Notes under the pieces: model-generated
What the model saw: only the letters and a program-made list of their open reading frames with translations
What the model was told of the DNA's origin: nothing
The model's database searches: none
Shown: piece after piece, positions 1 through 10,689 of the stretch
Layout of the letters: every line of letters begins with the position of its first letter
Position numbering within the stretch: position 1 is the stretch's first letter
Assembly: GCA_016859345.1 (NCBI GenBank)
Contig: CM029118.1
Location: 30,908,501-30,972,500 of the forward strand
Direction of reading: 5' to 3'
DNA from: Istiophorus platypterus
Lineage: Eukaryota; Chordata; Actinopteri; Istiophoriformes; Istiophoridae
Length of the DNA stretch: 64,000 bases
Made by a program: the position numbers and the translations under genes

Positions 1-250
1 ACATCAGCCAGGAGGGCATTATATTATTGAAATAATCCTCCTACATCATGCATGGGTTTAACCTGTAATTCCAGGTAATTGCCTCATTAGAGGCCTGTCT
101 AGAGCAGGGACACACTCAATCCTTCCTTACCGACAGCGATTAGTGTCATTAGTTGAAGGGCCCTGGCCAGAACGAATGTACTTATTATTCCTTCAGCTGG
201 GTAGGACTGGACCACAAAATCATAATTACAGCTGGTGATACCGGTCATAT
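1..250. promoter_or_regulatory. possible conserved noncoding element in sh3gl3 intron 1
   Basis: The block has balanced composition without simple repeats. It is dense in homeodomain-type cores (CATTAG, GATTAG, TAATTA/TAATTG-like) and has a CAGCTG E-box near 230. This texture is typical of vertebrate developmental enhancers, but conservation cannot be seen from one genome, so this is only a guess. Confidence 0.2.
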
Positions 251-3200
251 GTAACAATAATAACAATAATATAAATTTAATCTAATATTTTTCTTAACAG
301 GTTTTTCTGTTTTTATTTGAGATTTAGACAGTAAAAACTGACACTATAAAAGAACAACTGTAGTGTGCTTACACCACTGATATACTGTCAATAGCGTCTA
401 CAGTCTTCGTTACAGAGCTTGGGTGCATATTTTTGAGATGTGCCCTCAGGTTCCTAGTAATGAAATTGTAGGCCACACATAGCTTGCATACAATTTTGTC
501 TCAGGGTTCCACAATTTTTCCGTCTACTGTTAAAAATCCGGAGTATATCTAAAGGCTTTTAGATTACTTGGGAGTTAAAATCACTCTCTCTAAGCGCAAG
601 TTGGGTTGTAAACTCAAACTTTTAAAAATACTAAACTGATGATTTGAAAATGCACAATTTTACTATTGACAAGAGCCAGATACCACCCCAGCTACACTGA
701 CAAGGCTGCATGCAGATGTGTCTGCAGACTTTTTTTTGATCAGCCTTGTGAGTGCTGGCATCAATAATTGATGCTGATTATCTCGAAATGCCAAAGATCA
801 GCCCAATTAAGTGGTTGACCACTAATTTCCACCGGCGAAAGCAAGAGTCGAGGTTAAAATGGGAAGCCTATTATCACGACGTTTTGTGCATTGATCTTTG
901 TTAATAAAAAAAAAGAAGCTGCAAATTAAAAGACATTAGCGAGAAATTAGTTACACCCAAGAGCTCAGCAAATCTAGGTATTTCACCAACTTGGAAGTGG
1001 AACCACCAATGCATTTGGAAACTATCCCCACTCCATTCTGCTGCCACTCACTTCCTTGTATTTCTGTCTTTCCTGAAGAGCATAAACAGTAATTTTTCAA
1101 TCAGGAGCTCTGAACAGGAAACAAATAAAGAGTGAAAGACTGCATGCACCTTCTCCCACTGCTTTATACTCTGTTATCTTCTGCTTCTTCATTCTACTGT
1201 TGAAAGTCTGACACAATCTGTATTTCGCGATGGCTGCAAACTCATTTCCTCAAGGGGAATATTTCAGCAAGTTACCCACGAATACTTTCTCAGGGGGAAA
1301 AAGATGTCAGCCTTCATTTCTACAAAATGGCTGAATGGCGGGTGGTGCATGTGGTGCAGTTTAGTAACAAATTTCCTTGAATATGATTTTTTGTAGCAAA
1401 AATACAAATGTAACATAGGCAAAGTCCTTAGAAAATTTCCTCGGATAAAAGTTTTAAAATGTATAGTTTTTCTACTTTAAAAAACTGAAATATGAAACCA
1501 ACAAGAAAATAGGCTCCTTTCACAGTGGAAAAGAAAAGCTGAACCATGGTACAACAAGAACACCCAACTCTAAATTTATCTTTTTGCGACCTTAAACTTA
1601 AAATAATTAACTACATTGAAACTTCCACGGCCTCTGGTTTTGTAGTCAAATGGTTTAATAAACTTTTTTACTATTGTTAATTAATCAATGGTGAAGAGCC
1701 CACCTGCCGCTTAAGTTGGTACATTTGTTTCCAGTTTACAAGTATCCCATTTAGTTGGAGTAGAAACCACAGTCAAGTGAGAGAAATGGGGTAATTGCAG
1801 GTTTTTATGAGATTGCCACTGATATCTGGAGTATAAAACTTGATTGACAATTGGTTCCACCTGTACAAATGACTTTGGACTTTGCATGATAAAATGAGCA
1901 ATGTATATGAAAATGACAACAGAGCTGTTATCAAGTCATACAGAGAGAAAGGACAGTCTGGACACTCAACTATGTCTAGGTCTTCTGCATGTGTCACTGC
2001 AATATCAGATCACAGCTCAGCATAAACAAATGCTCTTACACCTTCTCAAATTCACAGTCACACAACACTGACATCACCGTTCTTTTATGTAGTCAGTTAT
2101 TTATTCTGGCTGACTGTTATCTTGAACCTTTGTCCAATTTACATCATAGAGTGGTGTTTTTTCTTTCTTGTATCCTGTTGTCATATACAAACAAAACAGT
2201 AAAAACCGTGAAAATCTAAATGGAATCACAAATTCTGTCATGATTCCCGACCTCTGAAAAGCAACTGACATTAAAGACTTTTTCATCTATTCATCTATTC
2301 ACATAGGTTGTGTTTTGTGCTTTCTGAGTATGCAAGTCATTGATCCTCTGCAAAACAATGAATGAAGTGAAACCAAAATACCAACTGACTCTGATTATTA
2401 GGGTTGACAAATTGGGATTTGAAACTTCAGACGTGAAGGTTCTGTGCCCTGGGAAGAGATTATTGTACCAGTAGCCAAGGATTTCAAAAATTAGACCTAA
2501 TGCAGCTTTCACAATGATTAAAAACATGAGATCTTTGTTTCACATTAAGAAAAATATCTGAACTTGGACTCTTTCAGCTGCAGCATGACTTTCATTCCCA
2601 TGGGTTTGTTGGACAATATCTTAATTACATCTCAGAAACTTGCACACAGATTTCAATGTAATATAGTGTAAACTTGGGTTTTTGGCAAAGGAACAAGTCA
2701 GGGGCTATTTTATTCCTTAATCCGATAGTCATAGTAAAGAGATGAAATGAAAGTAGAGAGCCAGAAATAAACAAAGCTTATCGCCTCGAATTTAAACTGG
2801 GAATATTTCAGGACCAATGGATGGTCTCTTTACCCCTGAGCAAAAGGGGCACCCCGAAATGAGACTTCTACTTCTCTACTCTTTATTACTCCATTGTAAC
2901 TAATATTTAGCTTAATTTTCTCTCAAATAATCAAGCAAGAGGAATTTAGTAACGGAAAACATAGAACACATTTCCACCTTGGCCAGTCTGTCCCTCAGCA
3001 GCTTTTTCAAGGCCATTGCCACTAGGCCTTGCTGGCTGGAATCAGTAAGGTCCAGAGATAAAAGAAAGTTGCAATCAAACTGGCTAAACGCAGGCTCGTA
3101 GTGGACTTAACTGACACGCAGAAGTGCCGATCTACTATATCTTACTTTTGCATAAGTATACTATACACTAAAGATAAATACTAAAGCTCAAAAAAATATA

Positions 3201-4380
3201 GAATAGTCCAGCATTGATGTTGGGATGACAATGCAAAGATGTCTGCAATGATGGGAGCCATGTTGCAGAAAGTTGCTGTTTTCTCTGATTTTTGTCATTG
3301 TAAACTGAGGATCTTTGCATCTTAGACTATTGGCTAGACAAGATGAGATCATTATTTGAAGCCCTAATTAAAAGTTTCAACTGACAGAGAGCAATACAGC
3401 AGCACTTTCCACGCATGACTTAGAGAGCAGTGGACACTGCACACTTGTAAAATGCCGAAGCTCATAGTGACTTTCTGTGTACACACACACACTCACATAT
3501 TAATTTATCCTACCTGACATGATGGCCACTACATTTCCCTTGCCCGTTCTCCAATAATAGTGGAAAAAGACACAGATATGGTTGAAATAAACAGGAACTG
3601 GCAATGTTTCCCTTTCCAGTTAGGTTCTACTGTTTGAAAGAGATTTTTACAGCTGGTCTCAGCCTTGGTCACTGTCCAATTTCCACCTCAGGAAGCAGGT
3701 GAAATAGCAAACAAAATTTTGAAATACAGTACATGACATACAACTAGTTCTAAAAACTGATCATTGTCATCCTCTGCTTTTTTGTTTATAGTAGCAGGCA
3801 ACCACCGCAGGCTACGAAAATGTTAGAAGAGCCCTGAATTGTTTTACGCTATTGAATTTGACTGCTCATGAGTGCATGACTCAGAGAACAGTGAGATCAA
3901 ACAGGTACCAGGGAAAAACATGTAGAAATTAGTGTACACGGGGGGTATTTACATGTGAATTCACTGCCCACAAAAGGGAAAGGCTTTATCTAATTTTTTC
4001 CTCATGTGTAATGAATAAAAAGATGTAAGAGTGGACGCCATCCCTATTTTAGAGACCTTACCTCCATGTTATCTCATGCAACAGGCTGTGAAAGAGAAAC
4101 TGCATGTCTAGTTCAATGTACAGTTATACTGATCAAAGCATGGAGGGGATCACACACCACAGCAGCAGTGCAGACCAGACAGACACATAAACAGGAAGTG
4201 GCAGGTTGACATTTAGCTCATGCACATGCAAATAATTTGACAAGTAATCAGATATATAATGACATTCATATTCCCCAGCATAAGCTCAGATACTCAAAAT
4301 GAGATTTCCTCTCTTCTGTGAGGGGAAAAGAAAGCCATATTCTTAATTAGAAAGTAAATCTCCTGATCTATGATTCATCA

Positions 4381-4416
4381 ACATCAGTTCTCTATTCCTA
4401 GTTAGAGAACTGATGT
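4381..4416. repeat. perfect 14-bp inverted repeat with 8-base loop
   Basis: Bases 4381-4394 are exactly complementary to 4403-4416, with the loop at 4395-4402. In RNA this would be a short stable hairpin. The stem is too short for a microRNA precursor. No target duplication is visible, so a transposon origin is not supported. Confidence 0.85.
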
Positions 4417-5108
4417 AGTTCAGTGAGAGGATATCAGTGACACTTAAGAAATTATGACAGTTATTGCAGGAGACAATTATATAGAATTTCCCCTAGAGAT
4501 AAGATGATGTTTGGAGGACTTTGAGGAAAATATCTAGCCAAATTTACAATTGCTAATTTAAATTTCAATATCAAAATTCTCTAAACTCTGCCTCAGGAAC
4601 CAGACTTATATCTGAGACATGCCTTTGTTTCTGATATCCACCTTCTGTTTTGTTGTTTACATGTTTCTCTTCTCTAAAACATAGGGCTTATCTGAACACC
4701 TTTTTTCGGTCTTGAAGCTTTAGTGACAATTATCTGCAAATATTCTAAGCTCAGTGACACGAAAATCAGACTTCAACATTATACTTTGTTATCATGCAGG
4801 TCACACAAACATCAGCCGTAATAAAAAAATGAGAAATTCTGCAGGATGCATAATATTTACTTACATTTTATAATTGTAGATCTGTGGTTTACCACTTTCC
4901 TTTAGCACTTTAGCACTTTAGCGCTATCCTTAAATCTCTGGAGGTCATCTTCGCAAATTTGGAAATTATTTAAGATCCTTGATTTTTTTCGACTTCTTGC
5001 TAACGCAGTCTTTAGTGCACAAGTCATGTGTCACAGTCCCATTGTCACTTCTGGTAACATCAGATGAGAGCTGTGACACAAAAGACTATCACCAAGATTA
5101 AATGTAAA

Positions 5109-5109
5109 G

Positions 5110-5176
<67 letters not shown>

Positions 5177-5207
5177 CAATTGTTGTTGTTTTTGTTATTT
5201 GTGTTCT

Positions 5208-5239
<32 letters not shown>
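5109..5239. repeat. compound microsatellite (TAA)n ... (TAG)n
   Basis: About 21 TAA units (5109-5172) are followed by a short AACAACAATTGTTGTT palindrome and then about ten TAG units (5208-5239). Open frames across it are homopolymeric artefacts. Confidence 0.95.
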
Positions 5240-5243
<4 letters not shown>

Positions 5244-5814
5244 GTCAGGGCATTTGAGCACTGTGCATTGTGAAAATATGCATCTTCACATCATTTTGGA
5301 GCATCATCAGTAGTTATAAAAACACAACAGAGGTTGATTTTCCAAAGTAACTTGAATATTGGCAAGAAGAAAAGTGAAATAAAACTGCCCACTGATGAAG
5401 TGAGAGCTATTAGCTGAAATAATCCTTCACATTTCTGTGAGTGATCGCACTTTGCACTATATAAACAAACAATGGTAAACAAGATTTATAGCTAATAGAT
5501 TTGAAATGTAATTTTCACATCCTCCCCAAGTCATCTGACAACATAACAGCATCTGGCTGCAAATCATCACTTTTGTTCAATTGGACATCTGTAGCCAGTT
5601 CACTTTCCCAGTGGCCAATAGTCAGCTGACTGAGTTAATGGAGGGAGTCAGTTCCTCTTACATAATTATTTTCTCTGAAAGTTAACATTTTTAGACTTCA
5701 GTTTTTTCAGCTCATCATCTGTTAAAGATGTGAGTGTTGGCCATCTGACTGTCTCCATCTGGAATACCAGGGAACATCCCAGTGAGCCCCCGCATCAGTG
5801 TGCCGGTGGAACAT

Positions 5815-5895
5815 CAAGTGGGCCCCTACATCGCTGGGCCCCCACATCGCTGGGCCCCCACATCGCTGGGCCCCCACATCGCTGGGCCCCCACCA
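5815..5895. repeat. GC-rich 16-bp minisatellite
   Basis: The unit TCGCTGGGCCCCCACA is repeated with period 16 starting at 5831, 5847, 5863 and 5879. A diverged copy lies just before at 5815. It is a GC-rich island inside AT-rich intron. Frames on both strands are open through it only because the unit lacks stops. Confidence 0.9.
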
Positions 5896-6240
5896 CCCCC
5901 ACATCAGTGGGGTGGGCCGATGGACAATAAAAATACCATAAAGTTTTAACCTACCCTGTCTGTGTGCCTGTCTTTCGAGGTGTGCATAAGAGCAAGCTTT
6001 TCTGAGATGCTTAGAATTAATTTTCACTCGTCATGAAATTATTTTCCTTGTGGCAGCAGAACATGTTACACCAGCCCTCAGAAACTCCTGCAGGGTAAAC
6101 TGGACTAACCAAAGACTCACTATGGATGGACTAATAAGGCTAGGAATAACCAATAATGCAACATCATAAAAGACAGTAGTTACACTAGTACTCTCTCCAT
6201 TCAAAGAAAATGTCTGTATTCCCAAAATATAGGACCACCT

Positions 6241-6303
6241 CCACTTTTTTAAACTTAAATTTTATTAAAAAAAAAAAAAAAAAAAAATCAAACAAAAAAA
6301 AAA
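6241..6303. repeat. A-rich tract
   Basis: A run of about 20 A (6267-6287) is followed by further A-rich sequence. It could be the tail of an old plus-strand retroposon, but no body is recognisable upstream. Confidence 0.7.
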
Positions 6304-7140
6304 ACAACCTTATATTGGGGTCAGTAAAGTATCCTTTCTGTCCAGAGAATTTGGTTTAGGAACTGTGTAAAAAAAGCTTAAGTGTTACACCCAAGTCTTG
6401 TGACGATAGGGAAAACCTTCACAATAAAGGTTTTCCAGTAGCATAATACTTGACTTCCTTGGTAGGCATTTATTTTTAAATATCTACAGAAAGTAACACT
6501 GATGGCAACAGGAATCACAAAATCCCAAAACTAAAAGAGGAGCAATGAGAATTAAAACAACATGTCTCGACTCTATCGTACTAATGAAGTAGAGCTATGG
6601 AAATAAACATTATGGTGAATTTACTAGGTGAATAGCAATGGGCTCTGAAAACCAAACCCATTTTCGTCTTGCTCTCTAATGCTATAGGCACTGGCATAAA
6701 TGAGGGATGGTGTAAACAAATGTGATAACTTAGCGACGCTGTTAACGACAAGCATGGCATACTGGTTGAAAAGTTCCTAAATTAAGAAAACATTTGCAAA
6801 ATTCAATATTTGTGGGAGCATGATCATGATGAAGAGAAAACAAGGATAAGCGCTCAGCTTCTGCACTTGACTCTTAGCCCTTACCCATAACATTCTGTGA
6901 CCTGTAGCAGCCCTCACATTTGCCCTTAGGTTGCATTAAGTGCATTGTGCATGCAAACATTATAAAAGATTATTCAGTTTATATCCCTTGAATAATAAAG
7001 TAGAGTCCTTATTGTTTTCATTATGTTGTTTTTAATTCCACATCTTCTTCAGCTGCAGCACAGCCACAGATGAGTGACAAATATGTGGTGAAAGCCCTAC
7101 AACTCTTCAACACCACGGAAAGTCCACAGTTTAGGTTTGA

Positions 7141-7255
7141 CTGTTAATTACTGTAATTTCAATTAGTGTCATGGTTATGCTTGTCTGGTATCTGGTCTCA
7201 AAATCACAATCAAATTAGCAGTTGTGTTGTTAGCCTAATTAGAAGCAGCTGTAGA
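7141..7255. promoter_or_regulatory. possible intronic enhancer with homeodomain cores
   Basis: The block contains TAATTA (7145-7150), a CAATTAG core, the palindromic CTAATTAG (7235-7242) and the E-box CAGCTG (7246-7251) within about 110 bases of non-repetitive sequence. Clustered homeodomain and bHLH sites suggest an enhancer, but there is no direct evidence of function. Confidence 0.25.
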
Positions 7256-8994
7256 TTCTTAAATATCATGTTTATTTCTCCTGTTACAGAAAACAATTGA
7301 ATTTGTTTTGCTACTGTGCTGAGTAAAAGTAAAATAAGATATATTTTTAACCAAAACATGTCTTCAATCCACAAAACAAACAACTTGAATAGATTTCATA
7401 AGGAATTCAATGAAGTATTCAGAAGTATTTGGACTCAATTAGCAGATTTATAACTGGATCTAGAATTGTCAAATGCTATTGAACCCCATCTCTAGAAGCG
7501 AATACAGGTAATTCCACATTTCTAAAAGTAAAATTTCAGGTTTGCTTTTCTGGTCAACATATTAATACACAAGATACAAACAACTTGCTAGCTACCTTTT
7601 TTTTATAATGATATGAGGCAATCTCCTAGATCAATTGTACACAAAAAGACTGAGCACTAGGTTAGTATTTTTGGTCACCAAAATAACTTCTTATTTCAAA
7701 CAACAAAATTATAGAGAGTGGTGTTTCTTATATGCATATATGCTGGGGAAACATGTAATTACAACTGCCAAAATCAGTAGTTGCCATCTAAAACTTACTC
7801 ATCTCCTAAAACTTGAGACACTCTTTTTTTTTAAGTTACAATTAAAATTGAGACTTTTGCACTTTGAAAATTATGCCCTCAAATTATGATTTCAATATAT
7901 AAAAAATGATCATTCAGACCTAGGATTAAGCTTCCCATGGTAAGGATCTTTGGCAAAAATGAATATAACTGTTGTCCTCAAACTGTTCAATCGTCACAGT
8001 CCATATGAGAAAACGCATCCAGTTCTGATACACTGGTCTAAGGTTTGCTCTTCACAACCTTGTGATCAAGTCAAACGTTGAAATTTTGGTTCTGAATTGT
8101 GTCTCTCAGGCGACCTACTCACAGTATAAAAACATGCATTCATTATAATTTTAAAAAACAGCAATATTTGGGTTTGGAGGTGCCAAAGCATAACCATAAT
8201 ATCGTCCTAAATAGGCCAATAACTTATAAATTAAGGCTAATGTTTGACAGAGCTCTTTAATCATTTCTATAACAGACTCCACTTTATATGTTTTATGTGC
8301 AGTAGTTTTGTCGTTACACTTGTGAATGATACAGCAATTGTTTGATTTCTACAGGCACATATAGGGAGCTTAAATCTTCAGGTGACTAATTATTATGTTG
8401 TGTAACCAACAGGACCGGTCGAGGCCTGTGCACTACTCTCTGTGGGTGAGCCAGGGTTGTTCAACTGCAAGGCATGACAAGACATTGGAAGTGCACAATT
8501 CAATAACTATCGTTTAAAAAATTGAACCTGAAATTCTGCTCCTCCTTTAAGTTGGCTCGCTTACCTTACACGCAAATGTTCTTAAAGTTTTAAACAAAGC
8601 GTTAGACATTTCTGAGTTAATGAGCTACTGCTCCTTTAGACAAACATATTATCCCAGAGGCTACATTTGTTTCTAATGGCACGTAATCTAAATGTTAGCA
8701 CTGGTTCACACTTACAAACAGCCGCCCACCTTGGTGTATTTTGGTGGCAGGAGGCGGAGGGAATAACAGGCCAATCCATCCTAATTGGTATTTTCATGAG
8801 GAACCTTTAAGTGTACTGAAGAGCATTGGATTCATGCCCATTTAAACAATAGGTACATCCTCTGTGTTTGAAACTGTTATGATCAGGAATACTGGGTCAG
8901 TGTCTTTGACAGCCCCATTTCATCCTAGATGACTTTAAATTACTGTGTTTTGAAGCCATGAAAAGTCTCAAAAACACTTTTCTACGAAAGAAAC

Positions 8995-9034
8995 TTCTGA
9001 TACTTGTACAAGGATTCTGATACTTGTACAAGGA
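8995..9034. repeat. exact 20-bp tandem duplication
   Basis: The 20 bases at 8995-9014 are repeated without a mismatch at 9015-9034. This is likely a recent replication-slippage duplication in the intron. Confidence 0.9.
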
Positions 9035-9705
9035 TTCCTTCAGAAAGCAGGCAAAAGAGACCCTTTGATAATCATCGGTGGACATTTGATTTAACATCTG
9101 AACAGATCATCATTAGCTTTGCTCACCAGCCCAATAGTCCCAATACCTACTGGAAGACCCGGTTCTCCAGTTAAACTGGGCTGACGTGGGGTCTCGGGAC
9201 ATTATTTTCGTTCTTCTCACTTTTTAGTACTTCTCCGTAATAGTACGACAACAGTTTCTCCCCCCGATCCAAGCTTTGAAACAAGAAGAGGCAGATCAAA
9301 CATATGAGATGTTATTCAAGAGGTGTGCTGCGAGATGAAGAGCCCAGAAATCACTCGCTGTGCCGAAACCTTGGTGGCAGGGAAGTGCTTCGTGAACGGT
9401 CTTGAATGAAGTCGAGCACGAATTGTCGTTTGTGTATGTGAGAGATTACATTTAATGTTCGGATGTTTTAACGGAGTTTGGTGTGACGTTGTCTCGACAC
9501 AACAAGAACTTATCTGGGCTCAAATGCCCCGAAGCAGGATCTGAAACGGCGCCGGTGCAGCTCTATGCAGGAATTTGCAAGAAGTTGTTTATTTCTTTCA
9601 ATTTTCTAATCACCTGAAGCCCGATTCCGTTTAACGTTAGTTGCAAACACGGTCCTCCTCCGACCAGTTGTTGTTATGAGCGAGCAATAAGAGGCGTCTC
9701 CATAC

Positions 9706-9750
9706 CTGACTGGCTTTGTGGAACTGTTTCTTCAGCCCGGCCACAGACAT
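9706..9750 (-). CDS. sh3gl3: sh3gl3 (endophilin-A3) first coding exon
   Basis: Reading down from 9750 the exon encodes MSVAGLKKQFHKASQ and ends in CAG followed by the donor GTATG. This is the invariant N-terminus of endophilin-A proteins, the amphipathic helix H0 that inserts into membrane before the BAR domain. HKASQ matches mammalian SH3GL3 as I recall it; SH3GL2 reads HKATQ and SH3GL1 reads YKASQ. Endophilins bend membranes and recruit dynamin and synaptojanin through a C-terminal SH3 domain during endocytosis. The BAR and SH3 exons lie beyond the left edge. Linkage to bnc1 supports the paralogue choice, because SH3GL2 is linked to BNC2. Which teleost duplicate (a or b) this is cannot be told. 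The exon is too short to stand out as an open frame; the splice donor and exact peptide carry the call. Confidence 0.9.
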
Positions 9751-10570
9751 CTTGAAACGTCCAACAATTCACCTCTGGAAAAAAAAATGTTCGGTAAAAA
9801 TCAGAGAATAAAACCGGGAACGTAGAGGTTGAAGGAAGAGTCCTCCGTCTCCACGGCGCCGCTACATCAGGCAGCAGCGTCCCAGGGCGCAGCAGGACCG
9901 ACGTCAAGGCGGCAGCGCCGAGGTCGGCGGTACAGGAAACACACGCACCGGCATAGAAATAAGAGTCCACACCGCACACGTCAGGAGCTGGACTGTTTCA
10001 CATTGAACCAGTTTGGTAACACTGTGGGGGGTTTCTCCCTTGTGCATGGCTTCGGGACTACCCATTATTTTCTGTTTTTCCATTAATCTCAAGTATTCAA
10101 CTTTTGAAATATGGTTGGAATTTTCCATCAGTGGCTCAAATACCTACTTTATACAATTTCCCCAGCACCTTTTTGAGAGCAGAGATAGGTATACGACTGA
10201 CAATAAAACTTCAAGCGCTTTAACAGAACACCCAAAGGCTTAAGCTGAATGTACAAACACACGCTCTCAAAGGTTTGTTAAATAGCTATCTTCTTTGATT
10301 CTTTCTCCAAATATGATCACAGGAGAGCTAGTTCTTTCCGTTTAGCAATTGTAATAAGAAGGCCCATATACGTTTTTCCTTTCTTTCACCGAAGGGTTCA
10401 GACTAACTTTACATATCTTTGTGTGATTTTCACTAGGCCGTGTAATGTGCTCGAAGAACGTGTACCGGTCCGTTCCGCTTTTATTTTGAAAGACGGGAGC
10501 GGACGTGCGCCTGCCCCGGGCGCGTCCGAGCGCCGAGCGCCGCACGAGCGGAGGTTCTCTTGAACCGCAG

Positions 10571-10628
10571 TGACGTCGCCGCTTGTCGACGCTCATTGGC
10601 TGAAAGGAAGGAAGCCGTGGTGACGTCA
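10571..10628. promoter_or_regulatory. sh3gl3: CRE and CCAAT-box cluster
   Basis: A full palindromic cAMP-response element TGACGTCA lies at 10,621-10,628. A CRE half-site TGACGTCG starts at 10,571 and an inverted CCAAT box (ATTGG, 10,595-10,599) lies between them. The spacing is typical of CpG-island core promoters bound by CREB/ATF and NF-Y. The motifs are seen; binding is inferred. They could drive sh3gl3, an antisense transcript, or both. Confidence 0.6.
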
Positions 10629-10689
10629 CGAGCGTCGGAGAACCCGGACAGACGCCAGGGCGACCTCGTCTGATAATAAAACCCATCTT

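Larger units (their letters stand above)
1..9705 (-). other. sh3gl3: sh3gl3 intron 1 (partial, runs off the left edge)
   Basis: This stretch follows the splice donor (GTATG at 9705-9701) of the first sh3gl3 coding exon. I looked on the minus strand for the next endophilin exon, which should encode a sequence like SEKxxGAEGTKLDD, and did not find it, so the intron is probably at least 9.7 kb. A long first intron is usual for endophilin-A genes. The region is AT-rich and holds only short open frames, the simple repeats listed separately, and a few blocks that look like regulatory DNA. Confidence 0.75.
9240..10680 (-). promoter_or_regulatory. sh3gl3: CpG-rich promoter region and 5' UTR of sh3gl3
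   Basis: CpG density rises sharply against the AT-rich surroundings in two blocks, about 9500-9970 and 10,440-10,660. The first coding exon lies inside. This is the usual form of a vertebrate CpG-island promoter. The transcription start cannot be fixed. A long T-tract followed by CCAG (ending 9775 on the minus strand) lies 24 bases before the ATG and looks like a 3' splice site, so the second GC block might be an upstream noncoding exon. I found no clear matching donor. Confidence 0.7.

Noticed and set aside
9674..9979. 101-codon minus-strand frame across the sh3gl3 start
   Set aside because: It is a different frame from the endophilin start codon and reads through the splice donor; composition of the CpG block explains its length.
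10342..10686. 114-codon Arg-rich minus-strand frame
   Set aside because: Arginine richness comes from CpG-rich promoter DNA; no family match.
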